Counted from the first letter of the stretch, positions 7,955 through 17,139 are shown. The stretch is 64,000 nucleotides of DNA from Thermococcus celericrescens (GCF_001484195.1 NZ_LLYW01000050.1:1-64000), one strand, 5' to 3'. Numbers and translations: made by a program. The notes: generated from the letters alone by a model not told the origin.

Positions 7955-8587
7955 ATGAGAAAAACGGCGGTTGCGGCCGCGGTGGCTGTTCTCGTAGTGC
8001 TGGCAGTTTGGGCCGTGGTGGATGGGACGCTGGGAAGGCCATCTGTGGAGGACGTTCTCGATGCCATTGGGGGCCAGAACTCCTTCTGCTGGAGGGCGGA
8101 GCTTGCCGACAATCTCACTGAGAAGGAAATCCTTGCCTGCGTGAACTATGACAACGGGAGCGCCTTCTGGAGGGTGACTTCGGGTAACAGAACCTCGCTT
8201 ATCAGGGCGTTTCCTGGCGAGGAGTTCTACGACCTCAACTGGGACGTTGTACTCAACAGCAAAGGCGTGGAGTGGAATGCACTCAACTTCGCGAGCTGGG
8301 TTTTAAAGGAGGGCACGGTTGAGGGAATCGAGAAGGTCGGGCGAGATGAATATGAAATCCGCGTCGTTCTCAGGGGGACCGATAGCTACGCCGTTGGGAC
8401 CATCGAGAACGGGAGCAGGGTCGAGGAGAGGTACGAAATAGTCGCCTTTCTCCGGGTGGACGGTGACGGCGGACTTAAGGGTGGACGCTTCACATGGAGG
8501 CGCGAGATGCACTACACTGATTGGAACATGGACGAGGTCACGGAAATCCGCGGGAGCTTCGAGATGCTCGGGCCGTGGAAGCGCTGA
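7955..8587 (+). CDS. exported or membrane-anchored hypothetical protein, 210 aa
   Basis: An N-terminal hydrophobic segment (TAVAAAVAVLVVLAVWAVV) works as a signal or anchor and no lipobox is present. The external part starts with DVLDAIGGQNSFCWRAEL and is followed by alternating strands with N-glycosylation sequons, resembling in layout the lipoprotein at 6172-6939. That similarity is an impression, not an alignment. The start is the ATG at 7955 with GGTGGGTGTG in front; a GTG at 7946 lies in that site. A TATA-like CTTTATAGCC precedes it by about 40 nt. Confidence 0.65.
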   Translation: MRKTAVAAAVAVLVVLAVWAVVDGTLGRPSVEDVLDAIGGQNSFCWRAELADNLTEKEILACVNYDNGSAFWRVTSGNRTSLIRAFPGEEFYDLNWDVVLNSKGVEWNALNFASWVLKEGTVEGIEKVGRDEYEIRVVLRGTDSYAVGTIENGSRVEERYEIVAFLRVDGDGGLKGGRFTWRREMHYTDWNMDEVTEIRGSFEMLGPWKR

Positions 8588-8697
8588 TATCCTAATCCTG
8601 AACGTGAGTGTTCTTAGAGAGGGCTTTCCACTTTTTGCAAACTTTTTTTGGGAATTGAGCGCGCGGGGGACTTCGAGGAAATATTCTGGTGAGGGGG

Positions 8698-9048
8698 CTA
8701 AGCCCCCCTCGTAGCCACTATTTTTATTCCGTTCCACTCGGCAACGACTTCCCCGATCTCCACAGGTGCCTCGAGCTTCAACTCCGCCAGGAATTTCATC
8801 AGCTCCGGAATCAGCTCCTTCGGTACCGGCTCCGCGGTTTTAACGCTCACCGTTGGTAGTGCGCCGTCCTTAACCCTAACCACGCTCATGATGACCCTCT
8901 TGGGGTTGGTGGCCTCTTCCACTGCCCATTCCTGCCCCCTGGGGCAGGTGTGCCCGGTGACGCCTATGACCTTCCCGTCCTCAACCCTTACCTCAATAGA
9001 GCACCCAAGGGGGCAGACGATGCACGTGAAGCGGTACGTTTTCGTCAT
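8698..9048 (-). CDS. DUF1667 cysteine-rich protein
   Basis: A 116-aa soluble protein with the DUF1667 layout: an N-terminal cysteine motif CIVCPLGC (residues about 9-16) and a third conserved element HTCPRGQEWA near residue 33. The four cysteines could bind a metal or an iron-sulfur cluster. This family is regularly encoded with GlpA/GlpB-like flavoproteins, and here it is the last gene of such an operon. Its ATG overlaps the stop of the preceding oxidoreductase gene (ATGA), indicating coupling. Its precise role in glycerol-3-phosphate oxidation is not established. Confidence 0.85.
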   Translation of the reverse strand: MTKTYRFTCIVCPLGCSIEVRVEDGKVIGVTGHTCPRGQEWAVEEATNPKRVIMSVVRVKDGALPTVSVKTAEPVPKELIPELMKFLAELKLEAPVEIGEVVAEWNGIKIVATRGA

Positions 9049-10301
9049 TCCCTCACCACCTCGACGGTAAGCTTCTCTGCATCCCTGATCTCCTCCGCCT
9101 TCAGCTTCACCCTGAGCATCTCGGCCGGCGTTGCCAGGGAGAGCTTTACGCGCTTCCCGGCCTCGGGGATCCTGAGTTCGACGTCTTCCATTGGCCTGGC
9201 GACGCGCAGGTAGAGGTAAACGTCGCGCTCCCCGCTGAGGCGGTGTGGGGCGAGGAGGCGGACGTTTTCTCCTTTCTCAACCCCGATCCATTTCCTGCTC
9301 CCTATTCCGCCGTTCTCGATGAACTCCTTCGCCCCTTCGGCCGCCAGCTCTCCCTGCTCTGCAACGTAATCGACGAGGTCGTTGATGAGGAGCGCGTTTC
9401 CAGCCACGAAAACCCCGGGAACGCTCGTCTCGAGCCTGTCGTTCACAACCGGCCCACCGGTGGATGGGTCGATCTCAACGCCTATGGCCGTCAGCTTCTT
9501 GACGCTCGGAACCAGTCCGGCGGAGATAATCAGTGTATCCGCCTCGATCCAGAACTCACTTCCGGGGATTTCGTTGAGGTTCTCGTCCACTTTTACTACC
9601 TTCACCCTCTCGACCCTTCCCCTGCCCCGCACCTCGACAACCTTGTGGCTCAGGTAAAGGGGAATCTCGAAGTCCCTCAGAATCATAACGTTTCTGGCCA
9701 ATCCACCTGGGTAGGGCATTAACTCGATGACGGCCTTCACCTTCGCTCCTTCAAGGGCGAAGCGGCGCGCCATTATCAGGCCGACGTCGCCGGAACCGAC
9801 TATCACAACCTCCCTGCCCGGCATTACCCCGTAGATGTCCATAAGCGTCTGTGCCTCCCCTGCGGTGTAGATTCCGGCAACCCTATCGCCGACTATTCCT
9901 ATCTCGAAGGCGTGCCTCTCGCGAGCGCCGGCGGCGTATATGACTGCCTTGGCCCACGCCTGATAAGCCCCGCTTGGAGATGTGAAGATTACGACCTTCT
10001 CCAGGTCGGAGTAGTTTCTGATTTCCATAACCCTCGCGGCGGTTCTGTATTCCACCCCAAGTTCAACCAGCCTCTTCGCGAGCCTCGCCGCGAACTCCGG
10101 GCCGGTTAGCTCCTCCCTGAAGTAGTGCAGTCCGAAGCCGGGGTGTATGCACTGGGGGAGTATCCCTCCCAGGTAGTCGTTCTCATCCAGGAGGAGAACG
10201 TTCAGCCCCAGCTCCTTAGCCCTTACCGCGGCCGCCATGCCGGCGGGTCCGCCGCCGATGACCACAACATCGTAGTTCAGCATCGGAATCCCCGGGAACA
10301 T
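9045..10301 (-). CDS. FAD/NAD(P)-dependent oxidoreductase, probable glycerol-3-phosphate dehydrogenase subunit
   Basis: A 418-aa flavoprotein. The FAD-binding GxGxxG is at the N-terminus (VVIGGGPAGMAAA). A second nucleotide-binding Rossmann motif (EVVIVGSGDVGLIMARRF) is near residue 170, and the FAD ribityl motif TSVPGVFVAGNA is near residue 290. The last 110 residues are an extra domain. It is encoded directly after the GlpA-like protein and before DUF1667, an arrangement known for archaeal glycerol-3-phosphate dehydrogenase operons. The start ATG at 10301 has GGGGTGAT upstream and overlaps a stop codon (TGATG) that would end an undamaged GlpA frame; ATG 10283 is an alternative. Confidence 0.85.
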   Translation of the reverse strand: MFPGIPMLNYDVVVIGGGPAGMAAAVRAKELGLNVLLLDENDYLGGILPQCIHPGFGLHYFREELTGPEFAARLAKRLVELGVEYRTAARVMEIRNYSDLEKVVIFTSPSGAYQAWAKAVIYAAGARERHAFEIGIVGDRVAGIYTAGEAQTLMDIYGVMPGREVVIVGSGDVGLIMARRFALEGAKVKAVIELMPYPGGLARNVMILRDFEIPLYLSHKVVEVRGRGRVERVKVVKVDENLNEIPGSEFWIEADTLIISAGLVPSVKKLTAIGVEIDPSTGGPVVNDRLETSVPGVFVAGNALLINDLVDYVAEQGELAAEGAKEFIENGGIGSRKWIGVEKGENVRLLAPHRLSGERDVYLYLRVARPMEDVELRIPEAGKRVKLSLATPAEMLRVKLKAEEIRDAEKLTVEVVRE

Positions 10302-10381
10302 CAGGCATCACCCCTGAGAAGGGCCTTGACGTCGCCCACTCCAATCTCGCTTCCCTTACCTTTCAGGGTAACCTTCCACGC
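10301..10381 (-). other. out-of-frame C-terminal tail of the GlpA-like gene
   Basis: After the in-frame stop of the upstream gene at 10363, the next frame continues without interruption. It encodes WKVTLKGKGSEIGVGD and then VKALLRGDA, and stops at 10301-10303. That TGA overlaps the ATG of the following gene, the coupling expected of the original operon. One missing base around 10378-10382 would restore a protein about 20 residues longer. Either the gene is frameshifted or the assembly has a one-base error. Confidence 0.55.
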
Positions 10382-11787
10382 TCAACGCCGTACTCCCTCG
10401 CGAGGAGCATGACTATCTTCGGCCTGCAGAAGCTCCCCTGGCATGTCCCGGTGGTTGCCTTCGTCCTGAACTTCACGGAATCCACGCTTGGCGTTTTAAC
10501 GCCTATGAACTTCATCCTCTCGATGGCTTCAAGCACGTCCCCCTCGCTCACGTTGTTGCACCTGCAGACCACCTTTCCGTAGGAGGGGTTCCTCTTTACG
10601 GCCTCGTTCACTCCCTCGGGACTCATCATGAAGAGGTGGCTTATCTCCTTCCTGTAGGGGCTCCATTTGGACTTCTCGACCAGTTTTATCCCGAGGTCGC
10701 GCCCGATTATCTCGGCAACCTCGTAGGCTATCGCTGGAGCGCTCGTCAGTCCTGGCGAACGGATTCCGGCGACGTTGATGAAGCCCCAGACCTCTTCCTC
10801 CGCTTTGATTATGAAGTCTCCCCCGCTGGGCTCTGGCCTTAATCCGGCAAAGGTTCTGATGACCTTGCTCTTCGGCGGGAGCTGGGGCCAGAGCTTCTTT
10901 GCCCCTTCCCAGACCTGCTCAAGCCCCTCCCGGGTGGTGGCGAGATCCTCTTTCTCCTCGGGCGGCAGATCCTGGGCGTTCGGCCCTATCATCAGATGGC
11001 CGGATATCTCGGTTGTTACTACGATTCCCTTGCTTATCGGGGTTGGGGTCGGGAAGAGGACCCTCCTCGGTCCGGGGATTCCCTCGTCGAAGAGCCAGTA
11101 TTCTCCCTTCCTCGGGTGTATCTCGAAGTAATCTATGCCCGCCATTCTCGCTACCCTGTCGGCGTAGAGGCCCGCGGCGTTGATGACGATATCGGCCTCA
11201 ATGAAGCCGTTGTTAGTTTCAACTCCCTTAACCTCGCCGTTCTCGGCCTTTATGCCGGTGACCTCTGTCTCGAGGTGGGTTTTTACGCCATTAGCTACCG
11301 CGTTCTCGGTTATCGCTATAACGGCTGGAATCGGCCCAATCTGTCCCACTATCGGAACCCACAGGGCGCCTATCGCTTCAGGGGTCAGGTTCGGCTCGAG
11401 GTGGAAGAGCTCTTCCCTGTCCACAATTCTCATCTCTGGGACGCCGTTCTGCCTTCCACGCTCCAGAAGCCTCTCAAGCTCGTCGAAGTCCTCCTCCCTG
11501 GTTGCGACTATCAGGGCCCCGTTCCAGATGTGGGGAATCTCAAGCTCTTTCACCCACTGGTGCCAGAGCCTGTTTCCCTTTATACACAGCTTCGCCCTCG
11601 TCGGATACTTCTCCGGGTCATCGTCGTAACCCCCGTGGATCAAAGCCGTGTTCGCCTTGCTGACGCCCCAGCCAACGTCCGGGGCCTTCTCTATTAGGTG
11701 AACCTCGAGGTTCTCGTACCGGCTCAGGACGCGCGCTATACTGGCCCCACTAATCCCCGCGCCTATTATGGCAACTTTCGTTTTCAT
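10363..11787 (-). CDS. GlpA-like glycerol-3-phosphate dehydrogenase, apparent 3' frameshift
   Basis: A 474-aa flavoprotein that should oxidise glycerol 3-phosphate to dihydroxyacetone phosphate at the membrane or in a soluble complex. An N-terminal FAD site (VAIIGAGISGASIARVL) opens the DAO-type domain, with the GlpA-like LIHGGYDDDP and GIRSPGLTSAPAIAYEV segments. A C-terminal BFD-like [2Fe-2S] domain has the cysteine pattern CRCNN...GTCQGSFCRP, four cysteines in all. The start is the ATG at 11787 behind GGGGTGAAGAGC; the GTG at 11796 lies in that site. The reading frame ends GVERGRLP at 10363, but the natural tail seems to lie in the next frame (see 10301-10381). The catalytic and cluster domains remain intact, so the product may still work. 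Confidence 0.85.
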   Translation of the reverse strand: MKTKVAIIGAGISGASIARVLSRYENLEVHLIEKAPDVGWGVSKANTALIHGGYDDDPEKYPTRAKLCIKGNRLWHQWVKELEIPHIWNGALIVATREEDFDELERLLERGRQNGVPEMRIVDREELFHLEPNLTPEAIGALWVPIVGQIGPIPAVIAITENAVANGVKTHLETEVTGIKAENGEVKGVETNNGFIEADIVINAAGLYADRVARMAGIDYFEIHPRKGEYWLFDEGIPGPRRVLFPTPTPISKGIVVTTEISGHLMIGPNAQDLPPEEKEDLATTREGLEQVWEGAKKLWPQLPPKSKVIRTFAGLRPEPSGGDFIIKAEEEVWGFINVAGIRSPGLTSAPAIAYEVAEIIGRDLGIKLVEKSKWSPYRKEISHLFMMSPEGVNEAVKRNPSYGKVVCRCNNVSEGDVLEAIERMKFIGVKTPSVDSVKFRTKATTGTCQGSFCRPKIVMLLAREYGVERGRLP

Positions 11788-11957
11788 GCTCTTCACCCCG
11801 ATTTAACTTGAGAAAGGATTTTCATCGTTTTAAAGCTTTCCTTAACCTTAAGTTTGGCTGAAAAGGGGGGAGAGAACAGCTCTGGGCATGAGGGGGAAGG
11901 ACATGGGTGGACACTCATCAAATGAACAGATATGGCGTCTGCCCTGCCAGTAACTTC

Positions 11958-12140
11958 AGGTTTTGCATGTACATGACCTCCTCCCCGTCCTGAAGGATGG
12001 GGTTTCTGTCGGGGGAACCCCCTAACTCAAGGGCGGGGAAGTTTGAGGGGTTCTCATCACCCCTTTTGAAGGAGGTTCAAAGAACCCCTCCGGCCCGGTC
12101 TTAGGCCAGTTACCCCTACCGCCAGCCAAGGCCGAGAGGC
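11958..12140 (-). ncRNA. predicted omega RNA (reRNA) of the TnpB element
   Basis: TnpB nucleases of IS200/IS605 elements use a guide RNA transcribed from the 3' part of tnpB through the element's right end, with the guide being the flanking sequence just outside. Here the minus strand shows the end of tnpB, two GC-rich hairpins (one CCCCATCCTTCAGGACGGGG), the terminal GGAGGAGGTCA at 11974 and then flank TGTACATGCAAAACCT as the implied 16-nt guide. The 5' boundary is a guess from other systems; no promoter or processing site can be assigned. Confidence 0.45.
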
Positions 12141-13400
12141 TCGGGGTTATGGTTTCCACAACCTTCTTCAAGATATTAAACGCTCCAACAAGGTCAGCGT
12201 TCATAACAACGCCCTCTCCACGGCACTTAAACAAACCCCTGAAAATCCTCCCATCAGGATGGCGTTGGCCGCAGAGAGGGCAAGATTGAGAAGTGAAAGC
12301 CTCGTTCACAACCACAACAGAGATACCATACTCCTCAGCCACTTCCTTGAGCCGTTGAATCACGGTATTGAACCGCCAGACGTGAGAGAGGATAAAATTC
12401 TGCTTCCTGCTCCTATAAGAGTTTCTGGCTATCCCCTTCGGGTAACCCACGACAATTTTGCTAACCCCAAGGCGGTAGAGCTTCTCCACAGTCTGCCTTA
12501 CGGCAGTGTTGATGTAGTGTTTTGCTTGTAGTTTAGCCTTCTCGTGCATTCTTTTGAGCTTCCTACTCTTTTTACAGCCAGAATTATTGAGTTTGGACTG
12601 ATACTCGGCTATTCTCTTCCGCCAGTAAAATGCAATGCTCTTTAAGGGTCTGCCATTGACCAAGAAGCTCTCTCCACTCTCAACGTAAACTGCCATTAAA
12701 TTGTTCACTCCCAGGTCAATCCCTGCTGAAACGTTGCCCAACGGTTGCCTTGGAACTTCAACCCATTCTCCGTTGAGTAGTTTTTCCTCAACGGTAAGGC
12801 TGATGTGAGCGTACCATTTCCGCTTTACCTCGTCGTAAGTTATCTCCAACCGCCCCTGCTTGCCTTTAAGATGAATTTTTCCTTTAAACTGGATTCTCAG
12901 CCTTCCAAACTTCCCGAGGCGCCTCAACCCAATAACGTTCCCGTCAATCTTATACTGGTCGTTCCTAAGCGGGATAATGAACAGTTTCTTTCCGTTTTCT
13001 TCCCCAATGAACCCCGGAGGTTTCGGCCTGAACCATTCTGGCAGTTCCCCACTCTTTTTCTTCTTGTTGAGTTGGAAGAAGCTTCTCCAGCTTTCGGCGT
13101 TCTTTCTGGCCAATTGTTGAACTGTCGAACCTCCAACCCAGTTTTTGAACTCGTGATAAGCTTCTTTTTCAGTCCCGTTAAAATCAATCCTGCCGAATTC
13201 TTTGAATTGTCTCAAGCGTTGGTAGTTGAGCTTGTTCCAGATTACTGCTGAAGCGTGAGCTAATTCAAAAAGGATTTTCTCCTGCTCTTTTGAGGGCTGG
13301 AGTTTGACCGTTACTGTCCTCTTCATATCAAAGCATGGTATGAATTTTAGGCTTTAAAAGAGTATCGCTTTCCCGCTTAAGGGCTAGCTGGGTGGTTGTT
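11974..13400 (-). mobile_element. IS605-family element carrying only tnpB
   Basis: The right end is sharp: GGAGGAGGTCA at 11974-11984 after a perfect-stem hairpin. The left end is not certain; it should be in the 13330-13430 stretch, which contains palindromic GC-rich sequence. There is no tnpA, so this is a non-autonomous (IS1341-type) unit that would depend on a TnpA elsewhere. It lies between glpK and the glycerol-3-phosphate dehydrogenase operon. Confidence 0.75.
12022..13326 (-). CDS. tnpB: TnpB RNA-guided nuclease of an IS605-type element
   Basis: A 434-aa TnpB. The N-terminal OrfB helix-turn-helix region (KRTVTVKLQPSKEQEKIL) and wedge domain are present. The RuvC residues are the aspartate in GIDLGVNN (about residue 207), the glutamate in VVNEAFTSQ (about 345) and the aspartate in NADLVGAFNIL (about 383). 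The zinc finger is incomplete: CPLCG gives the first pair but the second is CRGEG, with only one cysteine, a variation also seen in other archaeal TnpBs. The full-length frame with all catalytic residues suggests an active nuclease or a recent insertion. The start ATG at 13326 has no clear ribosome binding site, and a CTTTTAAAGCC element lies about 30 nt upstream. Confidence 0.93.
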   Translation of the reverse strand: MKRTVTVKLQPSKEQEKILFELAHASAVIWNKLNYQRLRQFKEFGRIDFNGTEKEAYHEFKNWVGGSTVQQLARKNAESWRSFFQLNKKKKSGELPEWFRPKPPGFIGEENGKKLFIIPLRNDQYKIDGNVIGLRRLGKFGRLRIQFKGKIHLKGKQGRLEITYDEVKRKWYAHISLTVEEKLLNGEWVEVPRQPLGNVSAGIDLGVNNLMAVYVESGESFLVNGRPLKSIAFYWRKRIAEYQSKLNNSGCKKSRKLKRMHEKAKLQAKHYINTAVRQTVEKLYRLGVSKIVVGYPKGIARNSYRSRKQNFILSHVWRFNTVIQRLKEVAEEYGISVVVVNEAFTSQSCPLCGQRHPDGRIFRGLFKCRGEGVVMNADLVGAFNILKKVVETITPSLSALAGGRGNWPKTGPEGFFEPPSKGVMRTPQTSPPLS

Positions 13401-13403
13401 CGT

Positions 13404-13427
13404 AACCCACCCCAAAGGGCGAGGCTT
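13404..13427 (-). mobile_element. degenerate right-end-like hairpin
   Basis: On the minus strand AAGCCTCGCCCTTTGGGG followed by TGGGTT resembles the solo right end at 4266-4299 (AAGCCTCGCCCTTCAGGG) but the hairpin arms no longer match well and the terminal GGAGGTCA is absent. It lies just upstream of the TnpB element and may be part of its left end or a relic of an older insertion. Confidence 0.35.
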
Positions 13428-13475
13428 GGAGAAGAAAAATGTCAAAAAAAGAAGGAGACCGGAGCCGTGCGTTCG

Positions 13476-14957
13476 TCAGACTCCAACAACCTTCGCCCAG
13501 CCCATCGCCCTCTTCACAGCCTCCTTCCAGCCGTGGTAGAGCCGCTCCCTCGTTTCTTCGTCCATCGTCGGCTCGAAGACCCTCTCCGCCTTCCACAGGC
13601 TCCTTATCTCCTCGAGGCTCCCCCAGTAATCGACGGCGAGGCCGGCCAGATATGCCGCTCCCAAAGCTGTGGTCTCCTTCACGACGGGCCTGACGACGCG
13701 CCTGTTGAGTATGTCCGCCTGGAACTCCATCAGGAAGTCGTTCGCAGTCGCCCCTCCATCGACGCGGAGCTCCTTTATTCCGACGAGCCTCTCCATCTCC
13801 TCGACCACATCGCGCGTCAGGTAGGCTATGGCCTCTAAAGTTGCCCTCGCGAGGTGCTCCCTGCCGGTTCCGCGCGTTATGCCGATTATCAGCCCCCTCG
13901 CGAACTGATCCCAGTAAGGGGCACCGAGTCCAACAAAGGCCGGGACGAAGTAAACACCTTCGTTGCTCTCAAGTTTTCTCGCGAGTTCTTCGGTCTCGGG
14001 CGCGCTCTTTATTATCCTGATTCCGTCGCGGAGCCACTGCACAGCGGCACCGGTTATAAAGACGCTCCCTTCGAGGGCATAGGTGACCTTCCCATTGAGT
14101 CCCCACGCTATTGTCGTGAGCAGGTTGTCGGAGTAGCGGACGGTCTTCCCCGTGTTGGCCAGGATAAAGCTCCCCGTTCCGTAGGTGGCCTTGACCATTC
14201 CTGCCTCGAATCCCGCCTGGCCGAACAGTGCCGCCTGCTGGTCGCCCGCGTCGCCGCTGACGGGTATCTCCGCACCGATGAGTTCACTCTTAGTGTAGCC
14301 GTAGACCTCGCTCGATTCCCTGACCTCGGGCAGAACCTCCTCGGGGATATTGAAGATTTCGAGAAGCTCATCGTCCCATTTGAGCCTCCTGATGTTGAAA
14401 AGCATCGTCCTTGAGGCGTTGGAGTAGTCTGTGACGTGCTCGCCGGTGAGGCGGTAGATTAGGAAGGTATCGACAGTTCCAAAGAGAACCTCTCCCCTCT
14501 CGGCCTTTTCCCTCAGACCGGGAACGTTATCGAGGAGCCACTTCAGCTTGCTGGCCGAGAAGTAGGCATCAGGCACGAGGCCCGTTTTCTCCTTGATTAC
14601 ATCACCGTATTCCCTCTTTATCTCCTCCACCATCTCAGCCGTTCTCCGGCACTGCCAGACTATCGCGTTGTGGAGTTGCTTACCGCTCCTGTCCCAGACT
14701 ATCGTCGTTTCGCGCTGGTTGGTAACGCCTATCGCCGCTATTTGGCTTGGCTCAACCTTGGCCCTCTCTAAGGCGGTCTTGATGGCCCTGAACTGGGCGT
14801 CCCAAATTTCTTCCGGGTTGTGCTCGACCCAGCCGGGTTTGGGGTAGTGCTGGGGGAACTCGTACTGGCCGACGCTTAGAACGTTGCTCTCCCTGTCGAA
14901 GATTATTGCTCTAGCCGAGGTAGTTCCCTCGTCGAGGGAGAGGATGAATTGCTCCAT
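13476..14957 (-). CDS. glpK: glycerol kinase
   Basis: A cytosolic FGGY-family kinase of 493 aa that phosphorylates glycerol to glycerol 3-phosphate with ATP. The phosphate 1 motif is at the N-terminus ([16 protein letters not shown]), the glycerol-binding region has [12 protein letters not shown] and AIVWQCRRT, and the C-terminal ATP domain has the [14 protein letters not shown] and [14 protein letters not shown] motifs. Length and domains are complete. The ATG at 14957 is the family start; GGTACC lies just upstream. It feeds the GlpA-like dehydrogenase operon downstream, from which it is now separated by the TnpB element; the two phosphodiesterase genes further upstream could supply glycerol phosphate. 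Confidence 0.97.
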   Translation of the reverse strand: MEQFILSLDEGTTSARAIIFDRESNVLSVGQYEFPQHYPKPGWVEHNPEEIWDAQFRAIKTALERAKVEPSQIAAIGVTNQRETTIVWDRSGKQLHNAIVWQCRRTAEMVEEIKREYGDVIKEKTGLVPDAYFSASKLKWLLDNVPGLREKAERGEVLFGTVDTFLIYRLTGEHVTDYSNASRTMLFNIRRLKWDDELLEIFNIPEEVLPEVRESSEVYGYTKSELIGAEIPVSGDAGDQQAALFGQAGFEAGMVKATYGTGSFILANTGKTVRYSDNLLTTIAWGLNGKVTYALEGSVFITGAAVQWLRDGIRIIKSAPETEELARKLESNEGVYFVPAFVGLGAPYWDQFARGLIIGITRGTGREHLARATLEAIAYLTRDVVEEMERLVGIKELRVDGGATANDFLMEFQADILNRRVVRPVVKETTALGAAYLAGLAVDYWGSLEEIRSLWKAERVFEPTMDEETRERLYHGWKEAVKRAMGWAKVVGV

Positions 14958-14993
14958 GGTACCACCGGAATTAGAGAAGGGGCATTGGGGGTA

Positions 14994-15686
14994 TTAACGG
15001 TTTCGTTCCTCCTTCCTGGAGATGATGGCTAGGATTGACCCGAACCCAACGAGGATGCCCAAGGTAGCGAGCAGGACAGAGAGTTGGTGGAAATCATCGG
15101 GGGTTGCTTCTCCCCCGGAGTGGACAAAGATGGTGAGGTCCGCCCACTTTTCCATGCTTTCCCTCGTCTTTTTCATATCCCGCCTGTTTCTCCTGACCAC
15201 CCTAAGGAGAACATCTCGGCTTTCAGGTGACAGCTGGTCAAGGTGGGCAAGGATTATCCTGTTTTCAATTTCGTCATTGGAAATCCATTCAGCACAGGTC
15301 TCAGTTTCGTTGTAGTAGACCGCAATCCACCCGTCCCTCTCGCTTTCCTTCATGAAGTCGTCCAGCTGCTCAATCCTCAGCCTTCCGACCATGCTAAGGA
15401 ACCACTTATCCTCCCTTGAGACTCTGACGTTGATATGAAATCTCTGCAGGAGCTCCTCAAGCTCCTCTGCGTCTTCGCCGCCGTTCATGTAAACGTAGAG
15501 AACCACCATGTTGCAGGGCCCAGCTCGCGGGGCGTTGGGGACGTTGAGCTTCTCGAGTTCGTCCAAGCCCGCCTCAATGCTCTTTTCCCGTAGGGTTTTG
15601 TGTAGGTAAACCCCGGGGAAGATTAGTGCGAGGAGAACAAAAACTATAAACGGAACAAAAGCCCGCATCAGTCTCTTTCTCTCCAT
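14994..15686 (-). CDS. membrane protein of unknown function, 230 aa
   Basis: Not a family I recognise. The product has an N-terminal hydrophobic segment (AFVPFIVFVLLALIFPGVYL), a central external or cytosolic region of about 160 residues rich in charged helices, and a C-terminal membrane helix (LSVLLATLGILVGFGSIL) with a basic tail. The start is taken as the ATG at 15686, within the 3' end of the upstream gene, which it overlaps by 19 nt. The two genes form a coupled pair of similar architecture between glpK and the phosphodiesterase genes. Confidence 0.6.
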   Translation of the reverse strand: MERKRLMRAFVPFIVFVLLALIFPGVYLHKTLREKSIEAGLDELEKLNVPNAPRAGPCNMVVLYVYMNGGEDAEELEELLQRFHINVRVSREDKWFLSMVGRLRIEQLDDFMKESERDGWIAVYYNETETCAEWISNDEIENRIILAHLDQLSPESRDVLLRVVRRNRRDMKKTRESMEKWADLTIFVHSGGEATPDDFHQLSVLLATLGILVGFGSILAIISRKEERNR

Positions 15687-16330
15687 ACCACCACCAGCCC
15701 TATCGCGCCGATTAGAGCCACCCCAGCCCACAGGGCGAGCATGAACGGGACGTTGCTCTCCTTTCTAAATGGGTAAACGAGGATTACGTGGGCCACCGTG
15801 ACGTTGCAGACGGGGACCTCGCTTTTGAGGCCGAGCCCGTACCCAAGGTCAATGGTTTTGTTGTGGATTATCTCCCTCTCCTCGGGGTCGGTGAGGATGC
15901 TCTCGAGCTCGCGAAAGGCGTTGAGCTCCTCAAGTCCTTCTTGGCTGGGTGGTTCGTCTTCCGCTTTTGTTCCCCGTATCACGCAGAAGGCTGGCAGTTC
16001 CTTCCAAAAGGCGCTCTCGTTGAGAATCGTGACTTCGAACTCACCGCGCCCTTCTTTGAGGTTTATGCTCCCATGAGGGAACTTGCTGAAGGCGGAAACC
16101 GTTCTTTTCATTCCCCAATCGTCCCTGATGTTGCAGGTCACGAGGAGCTCCCTCGCGGGGTTGCACTTCCACATGTCCGTTAGGTTGCGCTCTTTGAGCT
16201 CCTCCGTGAAGTTCTCCATGTTGGGCGGTACGAAAATCTCAGGTTGCTCTGAGTGTCTCTCTGGAGGAAGAAGCGCCGCCGATATCATGAGAACGATTGC
16301 CGTGATGAGCAGGACGACCCGTGCCTTCAT
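15668..16330 (-). CDS. exported membrane-anchored protein of unknown function, 220 aa
   Basis: An N-terminal signal-like helix (VVLLITAIVLMISAALL) and a C-terminal membrane helix (FMLALWAGVALIGAIGLVVV) flank a presumed external domain with four cysteines (WKCNP, VTCNIRDDW, AFCVIRG, VPVCNVT). No family is recognised. A CTTTTTAAGG element about 25-30 nt upstream puts the transcript start almost on the ATG at 16330, so the mRNA may be leaderless; a TTG at 16336 is an alternative. It overlaps the following gene by 19 nt. Confidence 0.6.
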   Translation of the reverse strand: MKARVVLLITAIVLMISAALLPPERHSEQPEIFVPPNMENFTEELKERNLTDMWKCNPARELLVTCNIRDDWGMKRTVSAFSKFPHGSINLKEGRGEFEVTILNESAFWKELPAFCVIRGTKAEDEPPSQEGLEELNAFRELESILTDPEEREIIHNKTIDLGYGLGLKSEVPVCNVTVAHVILVYPFRKESNVPFMLALWAGVALIGAIGLVVVWRERD

Positions 16331-16370
16331 CTCCAATCGTAATTAGTAAAGAGAAGAACCTTAAAAAGTT

Positions 16371-17114
16371 TTACCTCAACCCAATGTTCCCAAGGTACTC
16401 AATCATCCTTTCCACGTCGTTGACTATGACCCCATTGAAGAGTCCGCCGAGGCGGACGAGGTTATCGTTGGCGTAGTAGGTCTCATCTTTGAGGGACCAC
16501 AGAACGACCTTAAGACCCGCCCTCCTGGCCATCTGGAGGGCGCCCACGGTTTTTTCCACACCGATGAGTTCAAGCGCCTCCGCCGGGGGATTTATTGACC
16601 ACAAAGATAGCTCCCCGATGAGGGTAGGGAGCCGTGCGAGCGTCTCTTCCCTGTCCACGAGGAGCCCCATCCTTGTCTCCCTGTCGTGTTTCCTGTACTC
16701 CATGAGGGCATCGATTAGGAACGAAGACACCATAACCCTCGACGGGTTGTTTGCTCCGATTATTGCGGCCGTCTTTTTCACCGCTTTTGCATCCTTTATC
16801 TCCACGTTGATTAAGACATCCTCCGGGAGGGCTTCAAAGGTCTCTTCGAGCGTTGGAATCCTCTCCCCGTTCCCGAAGTCCAGGGACTTCAGCTCGTCCA
16901 GCGTCATATCCTTGACTTTACCGCTCCCGTTGCTCGTCCTGTCAACCGTATCGTCGTGGATCACCACGACCTCCCCGTCCTTTGTCAGCCACACGTCCAG
17001 CTCAATTCCATCGGCACCTGCTTCAATTGCCTTTTTGAAAGCAAGAAGCGTGTTCTCGGGGTACTTGGCGGAGTAGCCCCTGTGGCCGAGCAAGAAGACC
17101 TTTCTTTCCGCCAC
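16371..17114 (-). CDS. glycerophosphodiester phosphodiesterase
   Basis: A 247-aa GDPD/PI-PLC-like TIM-barrel enzyme that hydrolyses glycerophosphodiesters to glycerol 3-phosphate and an alcohol. The catalytic signature is complete: [14 protein letters not shown] at the N-terminus, [29 protein letters not shown] with the second catalytic histidine, and NVEIKD near residue 110. The start is a GTG at 17114 with GGGAGGTGA at 17122-17130; an apparent extension further upstream is noise. There is no signal peptide, so it acts in the cytosol. It sits next to a broken paralogue and upstream of glpK, fitting a route from glycerophosphodiesters to dihydroxyacetone phosphate. Confidence 0.93.
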   Translation of the reverse strand: MAERKVFLLGHRGYSAKYPENTLLAFKKAIEAGADGIELDVWLTKDGEVVVIHDDTVDRTSNGSGKVKDMTLDELKSLDFGNGERIPTLEETFEALPEDVLINVEIKDAKAVKKTAAIIGANNPSRVMVSSFLIDALMEYRKHDRETRMGLLVDREETLARLPTLIGELSLWSINPPAEALELIGVEKTVGALQMARRAGLKVVLWSLKDETYYANDNLVRLGGLFNGVIVNDVERMIEYLGNIGLR

Positions 17115-17139
17115 GAAAATCACCTCCCTGATACTCGCC

